Source: Leptobrachium leishanense
Lineage: Eukaryota; Chordata; Amphibia; Anura; Megophryidae
Assembly: GCA_009667805.1 (NCBI GenBank)
Contig: CM019067.1
Location: 63,408,637 to 63,472,636 of the forward strand
Length of the DNA stretch: 64,000 nucleotides
Direction: 5' to 3'
Below are positions 45,300-55,847 of the stretch, piece after piece; position 1 is the first letter of the stretch, and each line of letters starts with the position of its first letter. A program made the translations under genes and the position numbers. The notes under the pieces were generated by a model. That model worked only from the letters and a program-made list of their open reading frames with translations, was not told the DNA's origin and did not search any database.

Positions 45300-46300
45300 C
45301 AGATTTATATCATTTTAATTTTTTGAACCGCAGGGTCCAACCCTGCACTCTTCCACAATACCACAGAGGGGTTACTGTATTATGATGGCACTTGCAGGCC
45401 TGGCACCAAAAGCACAATATCTGGGTGCACTGACGCCTTGACCAGAATCATATCTTTTCAATATAGGACCACATGGTCCACCCCTGCATTCTTCCACAAT
45501 ACCACAGAGGGGTTACTGTATGATGATACTTGCTGGCCTCGCACCAAAGGCACAATATCTGGGTGCACTGACGCCTTGACCAGAATCATATCTTTTCAAT
45601 ATAGGACCACATGGTCCACCCCTGCACTCTTCCACAATACCACAGAGGGGTTACTGTATGATGATACTTGGCCTGGCACCAAAGGCACAATATCTGGGTG
45701 CACTGACGCCTTGACCAGAATCATATCTTTTCAATATAGGACCACATGGTCCACCCCTGCATTCTTCCACAATACCACAGAGGGGTTACTGTATGATGAT
45801 ACTTGCTGGCCTGGCACCAAAAGCACAATATCTGGGTGCACTGACGCCTTGACCAGAATCATATCTTTTCAATATAGGACCACATGGTCCACCCCTGCAC
45901 TCTTCCACAATACCACAGAGGGGTTACTGTATAATGATAATTGCTGGCCTGGCACCAAAGGCACACTATCTGGGTGCACTGACGCCCATTACCAGATAAA
46001 AAACTTTTCAATATAGGACCACATGGTCCACCCCTGCATTCTTCCACAATACTACAGAGGGGTTACTGTATGATGATACTTGCTGGCTTGGTAGTCTTGC
46101 ACCAAAGGCAGAATATCTGGGTGCACTGACGCCTTAACCAGATGCATATCTTTTTAATATAGGACCGCAAGGTTCACCCCTGCATTCTTCCACAATACTA
46201 CAGAGGGGTTACTGTATGATAGTACTTGCAGGCCTGGCACCAAAAGCCCAATATTTGGGTGCACTGACACTGACGCCTGTATCAGATTCATATCCTCAGA
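45300..46300. repeat. 138-bp tandem array in the hAT 3' region
   Basis: GCACTGACGCC recurs at 45426, 45565, 45700, 45838, 45976, 46123 and 46261. Each unit includes ACCACATGGTCCACCCCTGC, TTCCACAATACCACAGAGGG and GCACCAAAGGCACAATATCT. Related single units appear in the 9.5-kb hAT (10100-10240). The 192-codon frame across it is repetitive and not a known protein. Confidence 0.92.
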
Positions 46301-46924
46301 GGGGTTACGGTGTGACGGCACTGTTGGGGATGCTAAAGGACCAATTTTGAAGCACCTATTGTTACTTTCATCCAAAGCCTGCATAAGTTTCACAATAATT
46401 TAGCCAAACAATCAGTAAACTTTTTCTGCGTTTACGAAAATGTCTCCTCTTTTCATACAGACTGCCGCCCCAAGCAGTTGTTTATGGATAGATTAAAGGA
46501 AAAGCATTTACCGTCATATGAAACGTCATTTTTTTCTTTTTAAGTGTTTCTATACATCCTAGAAATCCGCCACTTCACGGGCAGGTTATGGGGACCTCCT
46601 AGGCACGATATTTGAAGGAATTTTTCGTTTTTATTTTTAACCCTTATTTCATGGAAAACTCACTGTCCCTTTAAAAACGTTTTTTTTAAAAAATTTGTCC
46701 TTGTTTCCTGTCCCCCAGGGCACTACCCGGACCCCCATACACATTTTATGGCAAATATCTAGCATATATGCCCTCTTGGAGGGCACTCTTAAAACCGAAT
46801 TTTCAGCCCCATTGACTTGCATGGAGTTCGAGTTGGGGTTCGGGTTCGGACCCGAACATATGGGAAGTTCGGGTTCGGGCCCGAACCGAACTCGGGGGGT
46901 GTTCGGGTCATCCCTAATCATCAC

Positions 46925-47523
46925 AAGCAGAAGAATGGAGAAGAAGTATACATTCCATGTATATTGTTTTTACAAATTAAACTTTTTTTATGAGTATATG
47001 AAAATGTTCAGCATGCTGCAGATGGAGTTCAATACTATCTGTGGCTTCAGACATTCATGGTGGGGATGGAACTTGTTAACCGCAGATATGAGTGGTCTTG
47101 TATGTGTGTCTCTCTGTCTCTGTATGTGTTTGCGGCAATGTTTTTGGGTGGGGGAGAAGGTTTGTTTTGCCTACGGTGCCTAAATGTCTTGCATCAGCCC
47201 TGATTAGATATTTTAATAGATGAATGGAAAAATGATTTGAGTGACAGTTTAAATATAATGCTCCCTCTGGCCAGATTTAAATGGTTTTACAAAATACTCA
47301 CTTCTTTTATTTCCAACCTTTTAACTAAGGTTTGTTTGCACATTGTTAGTTCTCACTGTGCTTGGGGCTAACTGATGTTTCATTTGATATAACAAAGCCA
47401 ATACCATATTTCTTGGAATAACTACAAGTTTATATGTGGAGCTATCAGCCACTTATAATATTAAAGCAAGCTGAATAAGTGTTTGAAATATTAATGCAAT
47501 AATAAGAGAATTAAACATATAAC
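46925..47523. other. No feature recognised
   Basis: Sequence following the hAT TSD is AT-rich with a small GTGTGTCTCTCTGTCTC tract near 47104. No gene is supported. Confidence 0.35.
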
Positions 47524-48155
47524 GGGCCCTATTACATTCTTCGCGCACAATTGTGCGCGCACGCAAAAACGCATTAGAACGACGGGCAAAACCCTTTGTG
47601 CTGAACGTCGTATTACAACGTTCGCGCACAAAATGCGCGTTAACGTCTAACGCGAGTGACCCTGCGCGAACCCTTTGCGAGAGCAATTTAGTGCGCGCAT
47701 CCTATACTTAACATTGTGAGCACAAATGCGTTTGTGAGCTGGTACGCGCATGGTATTACAATCTTAGCGCAAAATTTAACGGACAACGTTTGTGCGCAGA
47801 ATTTTAAAAGATGGTGGTAACAGCAAATTGTAGCAACCTGACCATACCAAACTGCGGATTCACAACAGAGAACGTCGATGTGCACATTTTTTTTACTAGA
47901 TCCGTCAAAAATGACGGCCACTACCTTGTCTTCCGTCAGAACGTACGTCTGTTGTGCGCAGTCTGCACAAAATGTATTCGTCTGACAGACTCGTTAAAAA
48001 TTACATTGCGCTCACTGATTTCTGCGCGCGTCGGTTTTACGAGCGCAATTTCCCAACGAATGAAAAAATGCGGGAGAAATGTTTTTCCAGCGGTAATTTT
48101 CGTGCGTTAACGTTTAACGCTTCGCGCAAAAAAATACGCGTTTTTGCGTTATCAC
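47524..48155. mobile_element. CpG-rich MITE, relative of 28111-28836
   Basis: It starts GGGCCCTATTACATTCTTCG and has GACGGGCAAAACCCTTTG and GAACGTCGTATTACAA blocks like those at 28167-28205. The right terminus is degraded (GCGTTATCACATTCT). Confidence 0.65.
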
Positions 48156-48251
48156 ATTCTAAAAATGTAACTGTATGGCAATTCGAGTAACCACATAGTT
48201 TTACAAATTATATTCCAGTAACAATACCTTACAATCTAAAATGGTCTAGAG

Positions 48252-48425
48252 CAGTGGTTCCCAACAAGTCCCCCTAACAGGTCAGGTTTTCCAGAGATCT
48301 GAAGCACAGCACAGGTGATATGATTTGCTGCTCAGTGATTGCAGGATTCAGTCTGCATTTCCACTAGGCAATCCTTAAAACCTGGCCTGTTAGGGGGACT
48401 TGAGGACCGCGGTTGGGAACGACTG
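48252..48425. mobile_element. hAT-type MITE, TSD GTCTAGAG
   Basis: Ends CAGTGGTTCCCAAC and GTTGGGAACGACTG are flanked by perfect GTCTAGAG duplications (48244-48251, 48426-48433). The 174-bp interior has CCCCCTAACAGG and CCTGTTAGGGGG as inner inverted repeats. Relatives lie at 27982-28873 and 63422-63571. Confidence 0.92.
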
Positions 48426-48511
48426 GTCTAGAGCACTGTGTTACTGAAATTCAGTATTTATTCAGTCCTTTTTATGCACTGTGTTTGCTCATAACACATA
48501 GGGCTCTATTA

Positions 48512-49158
48512 CAGTGATGGTGGTCCTTGGCTCCCTAGATGTTTCAGACCTACAGATTAGGGATGTGCGTTTCGGGTTTCGGAATTTTCACGAAATTTCC
48601 CGATTCGTGTTTTCGGATGCGGCCGATTATCCGAAAATTTTTAGATCCGAAAATGGCTGATCCGAAAAGTTTTCCGAGCCGAAACGAAATATTTTCGGAA
48701 TTTTCGAATGGACTTGAAATGTGTCAAATCGAAATTTATTTTTGCTCTATTCATGATTTGATCTTTATTTAATAAAAAAAAACACGATAGAATCGCCAGA
48801 ATTATCGTAGACACTTTGAAACGAGGAGAACAGAAGTTCCGAAAAAACGAAAATTTCCGAAATTTCCGAAAAGTCGATACAAAAAACGAGCAAAGTGACA
48901 CGAAAATACGAAAAATGGTCGATATTCCGGGAAAAAAAATGTACACGAAAAACAAACCGAACCGAATCGAAATCGGTCGAAACGAGCCGAATCGAAAAGT
49001 TTAAACATCCAAACAAATCGAACGGAATCGACCCGAAAAAAAAATCGGTGCACAAGCCTACTACAGATCGCATGATGCTTAGTCACATATAAGGCTGGCT
49101 GAGCATCATGGAACATGTAGTTCAGAAACATCTGGGGTGCCAAAGTTGGCAATCGCTG
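48512..49158. mobile_element. Old hAT-type MITE interrupted by another hAT
   Basis: Ends CAGTGATGGTGGTCCTTGGC and GCCAAAGTTGGCAATCGCTG are mismatched complements. Flanks CTCTATTA and CTTTACTA match at 6 of 8. The right part contains GAGCATCATGGAACATGTAG. The inner element is at 48558-49060. Confidence 0.7.
48558..49060. mobile_element. hAT-type element, TSD CTACAGAT
   Basis: It starts TAGGGATGTGC and ends GTGCACAAGCCTA, with identical CTACAGAT duplications (48550-48557, 49061-49068). The interior is rich in TCCGAAA, TTTCGG and CGAAAC strings, giving dense short inverted repeats and open frames on both strands without meaning. Confidence 0.88.
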
Positions 49159-49507
49159 CTTTACTATCTAGGGGTCTATTATCTAGATGTTGACAAATGC
49201 AACTTTGCTGTCATCACCGAGTTGTACTTGTAAGAATCAGCACAGCTAATTGCTTTGGGAAATGTTGGCCGATTCAGGAGCATTAACTAGGGTTTCCCTG
49301 TGCAATTAGCCTTGTTTATATAATGAAAATAATAGATTAGAAGCGGAAAAACCACGGGAATGATACAAATCAGAGGCATCATTGTTATATATAGCTGGAT
49401 TATAATCATAGCTTTAGTATTAATACTATACGTATAATATTAGATAATTATATGTTCTGCAATGAAAGACTTACAAAAGCAAAAATAATGTATGAATGTA
49501 CTGAACA
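49159..49507. other. AT-rich spacer
   Basis: No gene is seen. Confidence 0.35.
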
Positions 49508-49509
49508 TA

Positions 49510-50566
49510 CACTTACCGGCCACTTTATTAGGTACACCTTGCTAGTAATGGGTTGAACCCCCTTTTACCTTCATTACTGCCTTATGGCATAAATTCATGG
49601 CATAAATTCAACAAGGTGTTGGAAACATTCCATAGATATTTTTCTCCATATTGACTTTATAGCATCACGTAGTTGCTGCAGACTTGTTAGCTGCACATAC
49701 ATGACGTGAATCCTACGTTCCACCACATCTCAACACACATGGTCAGCAACAATACTCAGGTAGGCCGTGGCGTTTAAATGATGCTCAATTGGTACTAAGG
49801 GGCCCAAAGTGTGCCAAGAAAATATCCTCTACACCATTACACCACCACAACCAGCCTGAACTGTTGATAAAACATACAAGGCAGGATGTATCCATAATTT
49901 CATGTTGTTTACACCAAATTCTGACCCTGCCGTCTGATTTTCGCAGCAGAAATCGAGACTCTTCAGACAAGGCGATGTTTTTCCAATCTGCTATTGTTCA
50001 ATTTTGGTGAGCGTGTACGATTCGTAGCCTCAGTTTCCTGTTCTTAGCTGACAAGAGTGGCACCCGGTGTGGTCTTCTGCTGCTGTACCCATCTGCTTCA
50101 AGGTTTGACGTGTTGTGCATTCAGAGATGGTATTCCGCATACCTTGGTTGTAATGAGAGGTTGAGTTACTGTTGTCTTTCTATCATCTCAAACCAGTCTG
50201 CCCATTCTCCTCTGACCGTTGACATCAACAAGACATTTTTGTCCACACAACTGCCGCTCACTGGATATTTTCTCTTTTTGGGCCATTCTCTGTAAACCTA
50301 GAGATGGTTGTGCGTGAAAATCCCTGCAGATTAGCAGTTTTTTAAATACTCAGACCAACCCATCAGGCACCAAAAGCCATACCACATTCAAAGTCACTTA
50401 AATTCCCTTTCTTCCCCATTCTGATGCTCGCGTCGAACTTCAGCAAGTCGTCTTCACCGCGTCTAGATGCCGAAATTCATTGAGTTGCTGCCATGTGATT
50501 GACTGATTAGCAATTTGTGTTAACAAGCAATTGAACCGGTGTACCTAATAAAGTGGCCGGTGAGTG
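49510..50566 (-). pseudogene. Tc1/mariner element with decayed transposase
   Basis: The terminal repeats CACTTACCGGCCACTTTATT and AATAAAGTGGCCGGTGAGTG extend inward about 30 bp to GGTACACC/GGTGTACC. TA lies on each side (49508-49509, 50567-50568). On the minus strand, Tc1 transposase parts are recognisable in several frames: near the 5' end GKKGNLSDF-like, then KISSERQLC-like, and SEESRFLLRKSDGRVRIW at 49785-49970. The last is the region around the first catalytic Asp (normally a DES motif; here the Asp appears lost). The expected segment with the second Asp and final Glu is largely deleted between about 49640 and 49790. At 1057 bp it is shorter than a full Tc1 (about 1.5-1.6 kb). Confidence 0.85.
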
Positions 50567-50568
50567 TA

Positions 50569-52424
50569 TGTTGATGAGGAATCCCTTCTTATTAACAGAG
50601 ATTAGACATAACATAAATTGTCAGTCCTTCCAAGGCATTATATAATGGCAGCTCTTATTTTGGGTAAGTTGGTTATGTTTGGAATGTTAGAATTTTATTG
50701 AGTAATACATGTTAATAAAGTTAAGTATCTAAATACACAATTAGCCAGGTTTTCAACTATGAAAGTAATGTGTATATATCGGAGATAGACGGTCACATGA
50801 AAAGGCTTGGAATGTTATAAAACTTCTCAAAACAAATATATATCATCACTAGATTAAGGAGAAATAAGTACAGTACATATAAGAAACTCACTTTTAGACA
50901 ATTTCACAGTGTTACAGTAACTTCAGTGCAAATCAGTTTTACACTGATTCGCACAAAGCACGGCAGAGGTCTAACACCTAAATTGCCTATCGAATCAATT
51001 AAAAATGCTTTAAAAATTGCAATACTCCACAATGTGCTTGTCCTCTGTCATGGATATCTCAGGAGACTGCAACTGATGATATCCGTTAATCAACTATTGA
51101 ATTTTCTGCTACCTCGGGGCCTAAAAACTTTTGATTAATTAAAAACAAAGATAAGTATCCTGGATACAGATTTATTATGGCACAAAAGCCACATTGGAGC
51201 CCTTAGCCGAGGAAAAAAAAAAGTAAAAAACAAGATTTAAAACTGAGATGAGCAAGAGAATACAAGCTCATCAACTATACAAAAGAAAAGACCTTGGAAT
51301 CGATTCCACTCTTGCCGGTAACGGGGAAGAAAAACACAACGCAGCAGATTTTCCTTACCGCCTCCCTTTTACTACATCTATACCGATCACAGTTGGCTTC
51401 AGAATTATAGAGCGGTTTAGACTGGTACCGGATGTGCTGTTGCACTCTGCCGCAGGTATCGGTAGATTTCACAGAGTCCAGCGCAACCCTGTCGCAAGCT
51501 CTACACGAGCGTCCACCACCCTTTTGTTACCACTAATTGTTCTCGCCGCTCATGGCAATAGAAAGGTGTCAAACGCGTTACCTCAATTTAAGATGAGATG
51601 TGAGCATGGGATTTTTTGGTCACTTTATTCTACAGTTTTAAGTGATTTTGCAAAAGCAAAATTACTTAACACTAGGTTTTAGTTGGTATTTCTTTGAGAA
51701 ATACCGGCTCCGAGAAGAAGAACGAGCTACCCTGGAATGGCGCCTTCTTCTCCACCTAGCAGCAAATACAAAGTGACAAGGGCTCTGTGCCAGGGGGTGA
51801 GGGTATGAGTCCAGGAGTGAAGAGACACAATAGGCATAAGCTTAACTAGGGTCCAAATGGGGATTTATTCTAATGAATATGGAAATAACGATAACCGAAC
51901 AGCAGAGTAGGTAATTGAGAATGTGGTAGTGAGGGACAAGGAAGGAAAAGATCTGATCAAAGGGCAAGGCAAGTAGAGACAAACATAGATGAAACAAGAC
52001 AGAGCCACAGAGGGCAACACACCAGAGACTTATAGGAGATACAGAGACAGCAGATGGGCAGGACAGGAAGAGGGCTGACTGGATAAACACAAGGCAAGGA
52101 ATGCTGGAGTATACAGGAGGCTCAGAGGGCAGGCTGGAGACACTGGAGGCTTGGAGGGCAGGAGGAGACAGTGACGACTGGTGAGCAGAAACACCGATGC
52201 TTGGCAGGTACTCGGCAGAATGACAGAAGGTAAGGCAGAAGGTTCTGTGGCTTGGAAGGCACGAGGAAGCTTGGAGGGCATGGCAGGAACTAGGTGCTCT
52301 GGAAGCAGGAACTTGGGGCAAAGGACTTGTTAGGTGGAGCACCTGTGATTGTCTTCTGGATAGGCAGTGTGGAGACGAGATCTGGCCTGGATGAAACAGC
52401 AGGAAAGGGGTTGCCTGGGTATTA
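50569..52424. other. No feature recognised; one uncharacterised open frame
   Basis: A 144-codon frame at 51248-51682 has ordinary composition but no motif I recognise, and no repeat or splice context supports it. The stretch 51700-52420 is GC-richer, with repeated AGGCAGGAG, GGCAGGAAC and CTTGGAGGGCA strings. It looks like a fragment of an unknown repeat. Confidence 0.3.
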
Positions 52425-52743
52425 AGGCTGGGTTCACACCTGGGCGTAGCCCTGCGTCACGCAATCCGCGCGTTTTTTTTACACGGGTTCACGCATACAA
52501 AAAAAACATGCGAACGCGCGTTGCAGCGCGTTCGCGGCTATGATATGGCCGTGAACGCGCTGCTGTATGCCCGAAAAGAAGCTCCTGAACTTCTTTTTGG
52601 GTCGGCCGTTTTAATGCGCGTTCCTGCGCGCTCTAAAATGCTTAGGTCTGAATGGGGCCCATAGCAAGCATGGGATTTCCCCGTTCATGCGTTTTAAAGC
52701 GTACACGAACGCGCGTTAAAACGGCTAGGTGTGAACGGGGCCT
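52425..52743. mobile_element. Inverted-repeat MITE with GTTCACAC ends
   Basis: Left AGGCTGGGTTCACACCTG and right GGTGTGAACGGGGCCT are near-complementary. Internal arms use GAACGCGCGTT and GCGCGTTC strings, and the element is CpG-rich. It resembles the Harbinger-like MITEs only in the outermost bases; a target duplication is not clear. Confidence 0.6.
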
Positions 52744-53876
52744 CAGGGTCTAGCAGCAATGGTTTGAGACTGGTTTGGGCACTGGTGTGCTGCGACACAA
52801 AGTATACAAAGTATATTGCCCATTCATTTACAATAAGGAGCCGTAATGTCCGAGTCACAAGCTCAACTTGCGGCGAGGTCAGTTCAACAACTCCAGTCGT
52901 TTGGCTTCAGTTGACAACCTATCTGTATAGCGGTGCTGCCAATATCTTAACGGCAAGAGTGGAATAGGGCCATTAGCATTTTAAATTGTCAGTAATGCTG
53001 GAAGTATACAGATTACAAGTACATAACCAGTACTTCATGCATAATACAGCTAATATAATTCAACATAATATGATGAAATATAGCATAATATAGTTTCTGG
53101 TTGTCAGGCTGGAGGGAGAGAGGAGCTATATAAGTCCAACTAAACAGCTTGACTCACATTTACCTTTTGTTGCTATACAGAGATGGTACTTTTTTTATTT
53201 CAAAGGGCACTTTGAAATTGGCAGAGCTACGATAATATGCTTTGCTTCTCAATAGTAGCAACATAAATTTGCAACTCACAATGAGTTATAGTCTGAATAA
53301 ATTAGACTTTTAAGGTGTAGCCATTTTTTAGAGTCGATTGTAAATTATTGACAAAAACATTTCACAATCCGGTAACACGTAACATGCTAGTTTGGGTGAA
53401 TTGTTTCCAGTTCAAACAATTCCAGTTGAAGGGCGTTTTCTTTGGATCATCTTTAAAGTGAAATTAAAGATATTTGAATCAACAAGAGGGCCTTGAAATA
53501 ATCTTTATCCTGAAAACATTTTTTACAGGTGAATTTAAAGAAAAAAAAGACATTTCAAATTTTTTTTTTAAATCTTGCCAAATCCTTATCAGAGATGGTT
53601 TTCCACCTAGTTTCGATGAGTTTTTTTTTTTTGCTTTTAGTATTTTTGCTTTGTTTAGGTTTCAACTTAGATATTCCTTTTTAGTGCACCCATACCGGCA
53701 TCTTATCAACATGAGGGCTTTTAGTAATAATAATAATAAGAGCATAGTGAATCAATAAGGTCAAATAGTGTGTGTTAAAAAAATGCGAGAAAAACTAAAA
53801 ACTGGGAAAAGGGTTGCAATTTTCCTTGTGATGATTAGCTAAATAGAAATATATTGCAAAATATATATACAGGGTT
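52744..53876. other. No feature recognised
   Basis: AT-rich DNA; a 94-codon frame at 53474-53758 is Phe/Lys-rich as expected from chance in such DNA. No gene is supported. Confidence 0.35.
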
Positions 53877-53879
53877 ATT

Positions 53880-54051
53880 CAGAGAGCGGTGAAAAGCAGG
53901 AGAATGACTGGAGAATTTAAAATTCTAGATCAAAATAGCCAAACCAGAAAAAATGTCCCATTCATCTCACTTTCCAAATGGGCTATTTTGACCTAGAATT
54001 TTCCATTCTCCAGTCATTCTCCTGCTTTTCACCGCTCTCTGAATAACCCTG
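53880..54051. mobile_element. Short palindromic CAGGG-family MITE, TSD ATA
   Basis: Ends CAGGGTTATTCAGAGAGCGG and CCGCTCTCTGAATAACCCTG are perfect complements. ATA flanks both sides (53877-53879, 54052-54054). The arms pair over about 70 bp, so the whole 172-bp element can fold as one hairpin. Confidence 0.88.
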
Positions 54052-54331
54052 ATAGAATATATGTGAGGGCACTGGAATGGCTCGGAAGTGCTCCAAAAAA
54101 AGGGCTAGAAGGCAGCTGTAACCTAAGAGTGCTCCCCTATAATACACTCAACCCAAATAAAATACACATGAAACAAAAAAGCTAAGCGCCCTCATATATA
54201 TATATATATCTCAATTTGATGCACAGTCATTATTAATGGGTGTATATAGCCACAAAAAGCCAAGTGAAATCTTGTGCACAAAACTGGACAAAAGCACCCC
54301 TCCCACACATAAGCATCAAATTGACATATAT

Positions 54332-54337
<6 letters not shown>

Positions 54338-54366
<29 letters not shown>
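54338..54366. repeat. (TA)n microsatellite
   Basis: Alternating TA immediately upstream of the palindrome region. Confidence 0.9.
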
Positions 54367-54373
<7 letters not shown>

Positions 54374-54456
54374 ACACGAAAGTTCTGCACTCACGGTTCA
54401 CCACAAAGATTTAGCCTCACCCGGTGCTTCTGCAATGGCTTCAGTTAATATCAATA

Positions 54457-54654
54457 TAGCAAGAACGCCAGCACTCCAGGGATTTTTCAAAGATAATTCC
54501 ATTTATTAGTCCATAGACATCAACGTTTCAGCTCACCAAGGAGCCTTTGGATGTCTGTCCTGATGAAGGCTCCTTGGTGAGCTGAAACGTTGATGTCTAT
54601 GGACTAATAAATGGAATTATCTTTGAAAAATCCCTGGAGTGCTGGCGTTCTTGC

Positions 54655-54656
<2 letters not shown>
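54457..54656. repeat. 200-bp palindrome with 91-bp perfect arms
   Basis: The left arm 54457-54547 (starting TAGCAAGAACGCCAGCAC) is the exact reverse complement of the right arm 54566-54656. The spacer is 18 bp. The right arm with the spacer carries a hammerhead-like motif. Perfect arm identity implies recent formation or active correction between arms. A (TA)n tract starts directly after it. Confidence 0.95.
54553..54604 (+). ncRNA. Hammerhead ribozyme-like motif (type I)
   Basis: CTGATGA lies at 54560-54566 and GAAA at 54584-54587. Stem II pairs AG, CTC with GAG, CT, with one bulged G. Stem III is A-U, C-G, G-U, U-A with a two-base loop. The predicted cleavage site is after GTC at 54597. 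Stem I pairs GTCTGT (54553-54558) with ATGGAC (54599-54604), including two G-U pairs, with one mismatch next to the core. The copy is plausible but not ideal. Confidence 0.45.
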
Positions 54657-54708
<52 letters not shown>

Positions 54709-54716
54709 ATTATATT
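54657..54716. repeat. (TA)n microsatellite
   Basis: A nearly uninterrupted TA tract of about 60 bp adjoins the palindrome. Confidence 0.9.
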
Positions 54717-54949
54717 AGGCCGTATTAGTCCAGGTGCCAAAATAACGAGTATATCATAACATTCAGAACCCTGGCTGGTGTTTTGTTTGTTGGTTGTTTT
54801 TTTTGTGTGTGTCTTTTTCAGCCTTCACTGATCTGCGTTTTTGGTATTTTTTTTTTCTTTCAAGTTGCCATGATCTTATCCCTGTTGTTTTATGGGTCTA
54901 AGATCTCTCATGTGTTTATTTTCCCAGTTTCACTCTCACAGGTCTAATA

Positions 54950-55132
54950 CAGGTCTATTCAAAGAAATGTGAAACTCAGGAGAATGACTGGAGAAGTGAA
55001 AATTCTAGGTCAAAATAGCCAAACCAGAAAAATTCTCCCATTTATCTCACTTTCCAAAATCGGCTATTTGGTCTAGATTGTTTTCTTCTCCTGCCAGTTC
55101 TCATGGTTTTCACCTTTCTCTGAATAACCCTG
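54950..55132. mobile_element. Short CAGGG-family MITE
   Basis: It starts CAGGTCTATTCAAAGAAATG and ends CTCTGAATAACCCTG, with the usual GATCAAAATAGCC-like interior. The left end is worn and no target duplication is clear. Confidence 0.78.
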
Positions 55133-55165
55133 TACATGTCTTAATGTTCAATACTAGGATACTGA

Positions 55166-55276
55166 TCAGTATAGCTCCAGACCTGAAAAAGAGGAATCCT
55201 CTTGAAAGCTTGTTTTTTTAAATGTACCGTTAGTCCAATAAAAAAAGGTATCACTACAGACTGCTATACTCATGAT
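55166..55276 (-). repeat. Dispersed repeat end, second copy at 62057-62156
   Basis: AGAGGAATCCTCTTGAAAGCTT, the segment around TAGTCCAATAAAAAAGGTAT and CACTACAGACTGCTATACTC are inverted relative to 62057-62156. Both copies adjoin a (TA)n tract on the same relative side. Confidence 0.7.
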
Positions 55277-55288
55277 TTGTACATATAC

Positions 55289-55292
<4 letters not shown>

Positions 55293-55326
<34 letters not shown>
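55293..55326. repeat. (TA)n microsatellite
   Basis: TA tract adjoining the repeat end at 55166-55276. Confidence 0.9.
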
Positions 55327-55328
<2 letters not shown>

Positions 55329-55539
55329 CACTTGCTTCATTCACTGCGTTTGACTTGTGGGCGCTTATATAGCAAAATATATTTGCTTATTTGTCCCGAT
55401 TAAGGAATGCCCCATATATCTAAAACAGAACACAATAGACACACAAAGATGCCCAAATTAAAATCATTTTTCAGTGACACATATACATACCTACTGTACA
55501 TGGGTAAAAAAATATATGAATGTATATATATTAATATGT

Positions 55540-55847
55540 AGTGCTGAATCAATGAGCTGAATGAGATATGACAGGGAGCTTGAAATACTTCTAATCTACC
55601 CTCACTGATGTCCTTTGAATACATCCCACACAATACAATGATTTGTGTCAGCGATTGACCAGTAGACTCCATTCTATGATCAAAGCAACCCAGTGAGGAG
55701 CAAGTGTTGGAAAGATACTATGGGGGGGCAGTTTACAAAACAAAAGATCACACAATGGATGTACCCAGTGACACATAGAGTAAAATATTTTCTAAACTAA
55801 ACAAACGAGAAAAACAAAGCACATGACTACATGTAAGATATCAGCAG
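55540..55847. repeat. Dispersed repeat, second copy of 1240-1600
   Basis: Shared blocks and order as at 1240-1600. The hAT fragment begins inside it at 55848, after GATATCAGCAG. Confidence 0.7.

Larger units (their letters stand above)
39417..46916 (+). mobile_element. 7.5-kb hAT transposon, perfect TSD ATCATCAC, internally deleted
   Basis: Ends are TAGGGATGAGCTGTTCGG and GTGTTCGGGTCATCCCTA. The 8-bp duplication ATCATCAC is identical at 39409-39416 and 46917-46924. Order of parts: left end (interrupted by a Harbinger-like MITE and then by another copy of the same hAT family), promoter-like block, 81-bp tandem array, transposase relic (43320-45167), 138-bp tandem array, right end. It is the only family copy here that still holds transposase sequence. 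Without nested insertions it would be about 4.9 kb. Confidence 0.93.

Noticed and set aside
45438..46016. 192-codon plus-strand frame with 46-residue repeats
   Set aside because: It is the 138-bp tandem array, whose period is a multiple of three; it has no domain and lies after the transposase end.
48539..49152. Five frames on both strands in the inner hAT element
   Set aside because: They reflect repeated TCCGAAA/TTTCGG strings and are not protein-like.
51248..51682. 144-codon plus-strand frame
   Set aside because: No recognisable motif, repeat context, splice pattern or homologous copy in the window. It was left as an uncharacterised frame.
52030..52342. Ser/Pro-rich minus-strand frames at 51.8-52.3 kb
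   Set aside because: They come from a stretch of repeated AGGCAGGA-like strings; two frames are open on the same strand and no domain is seen.
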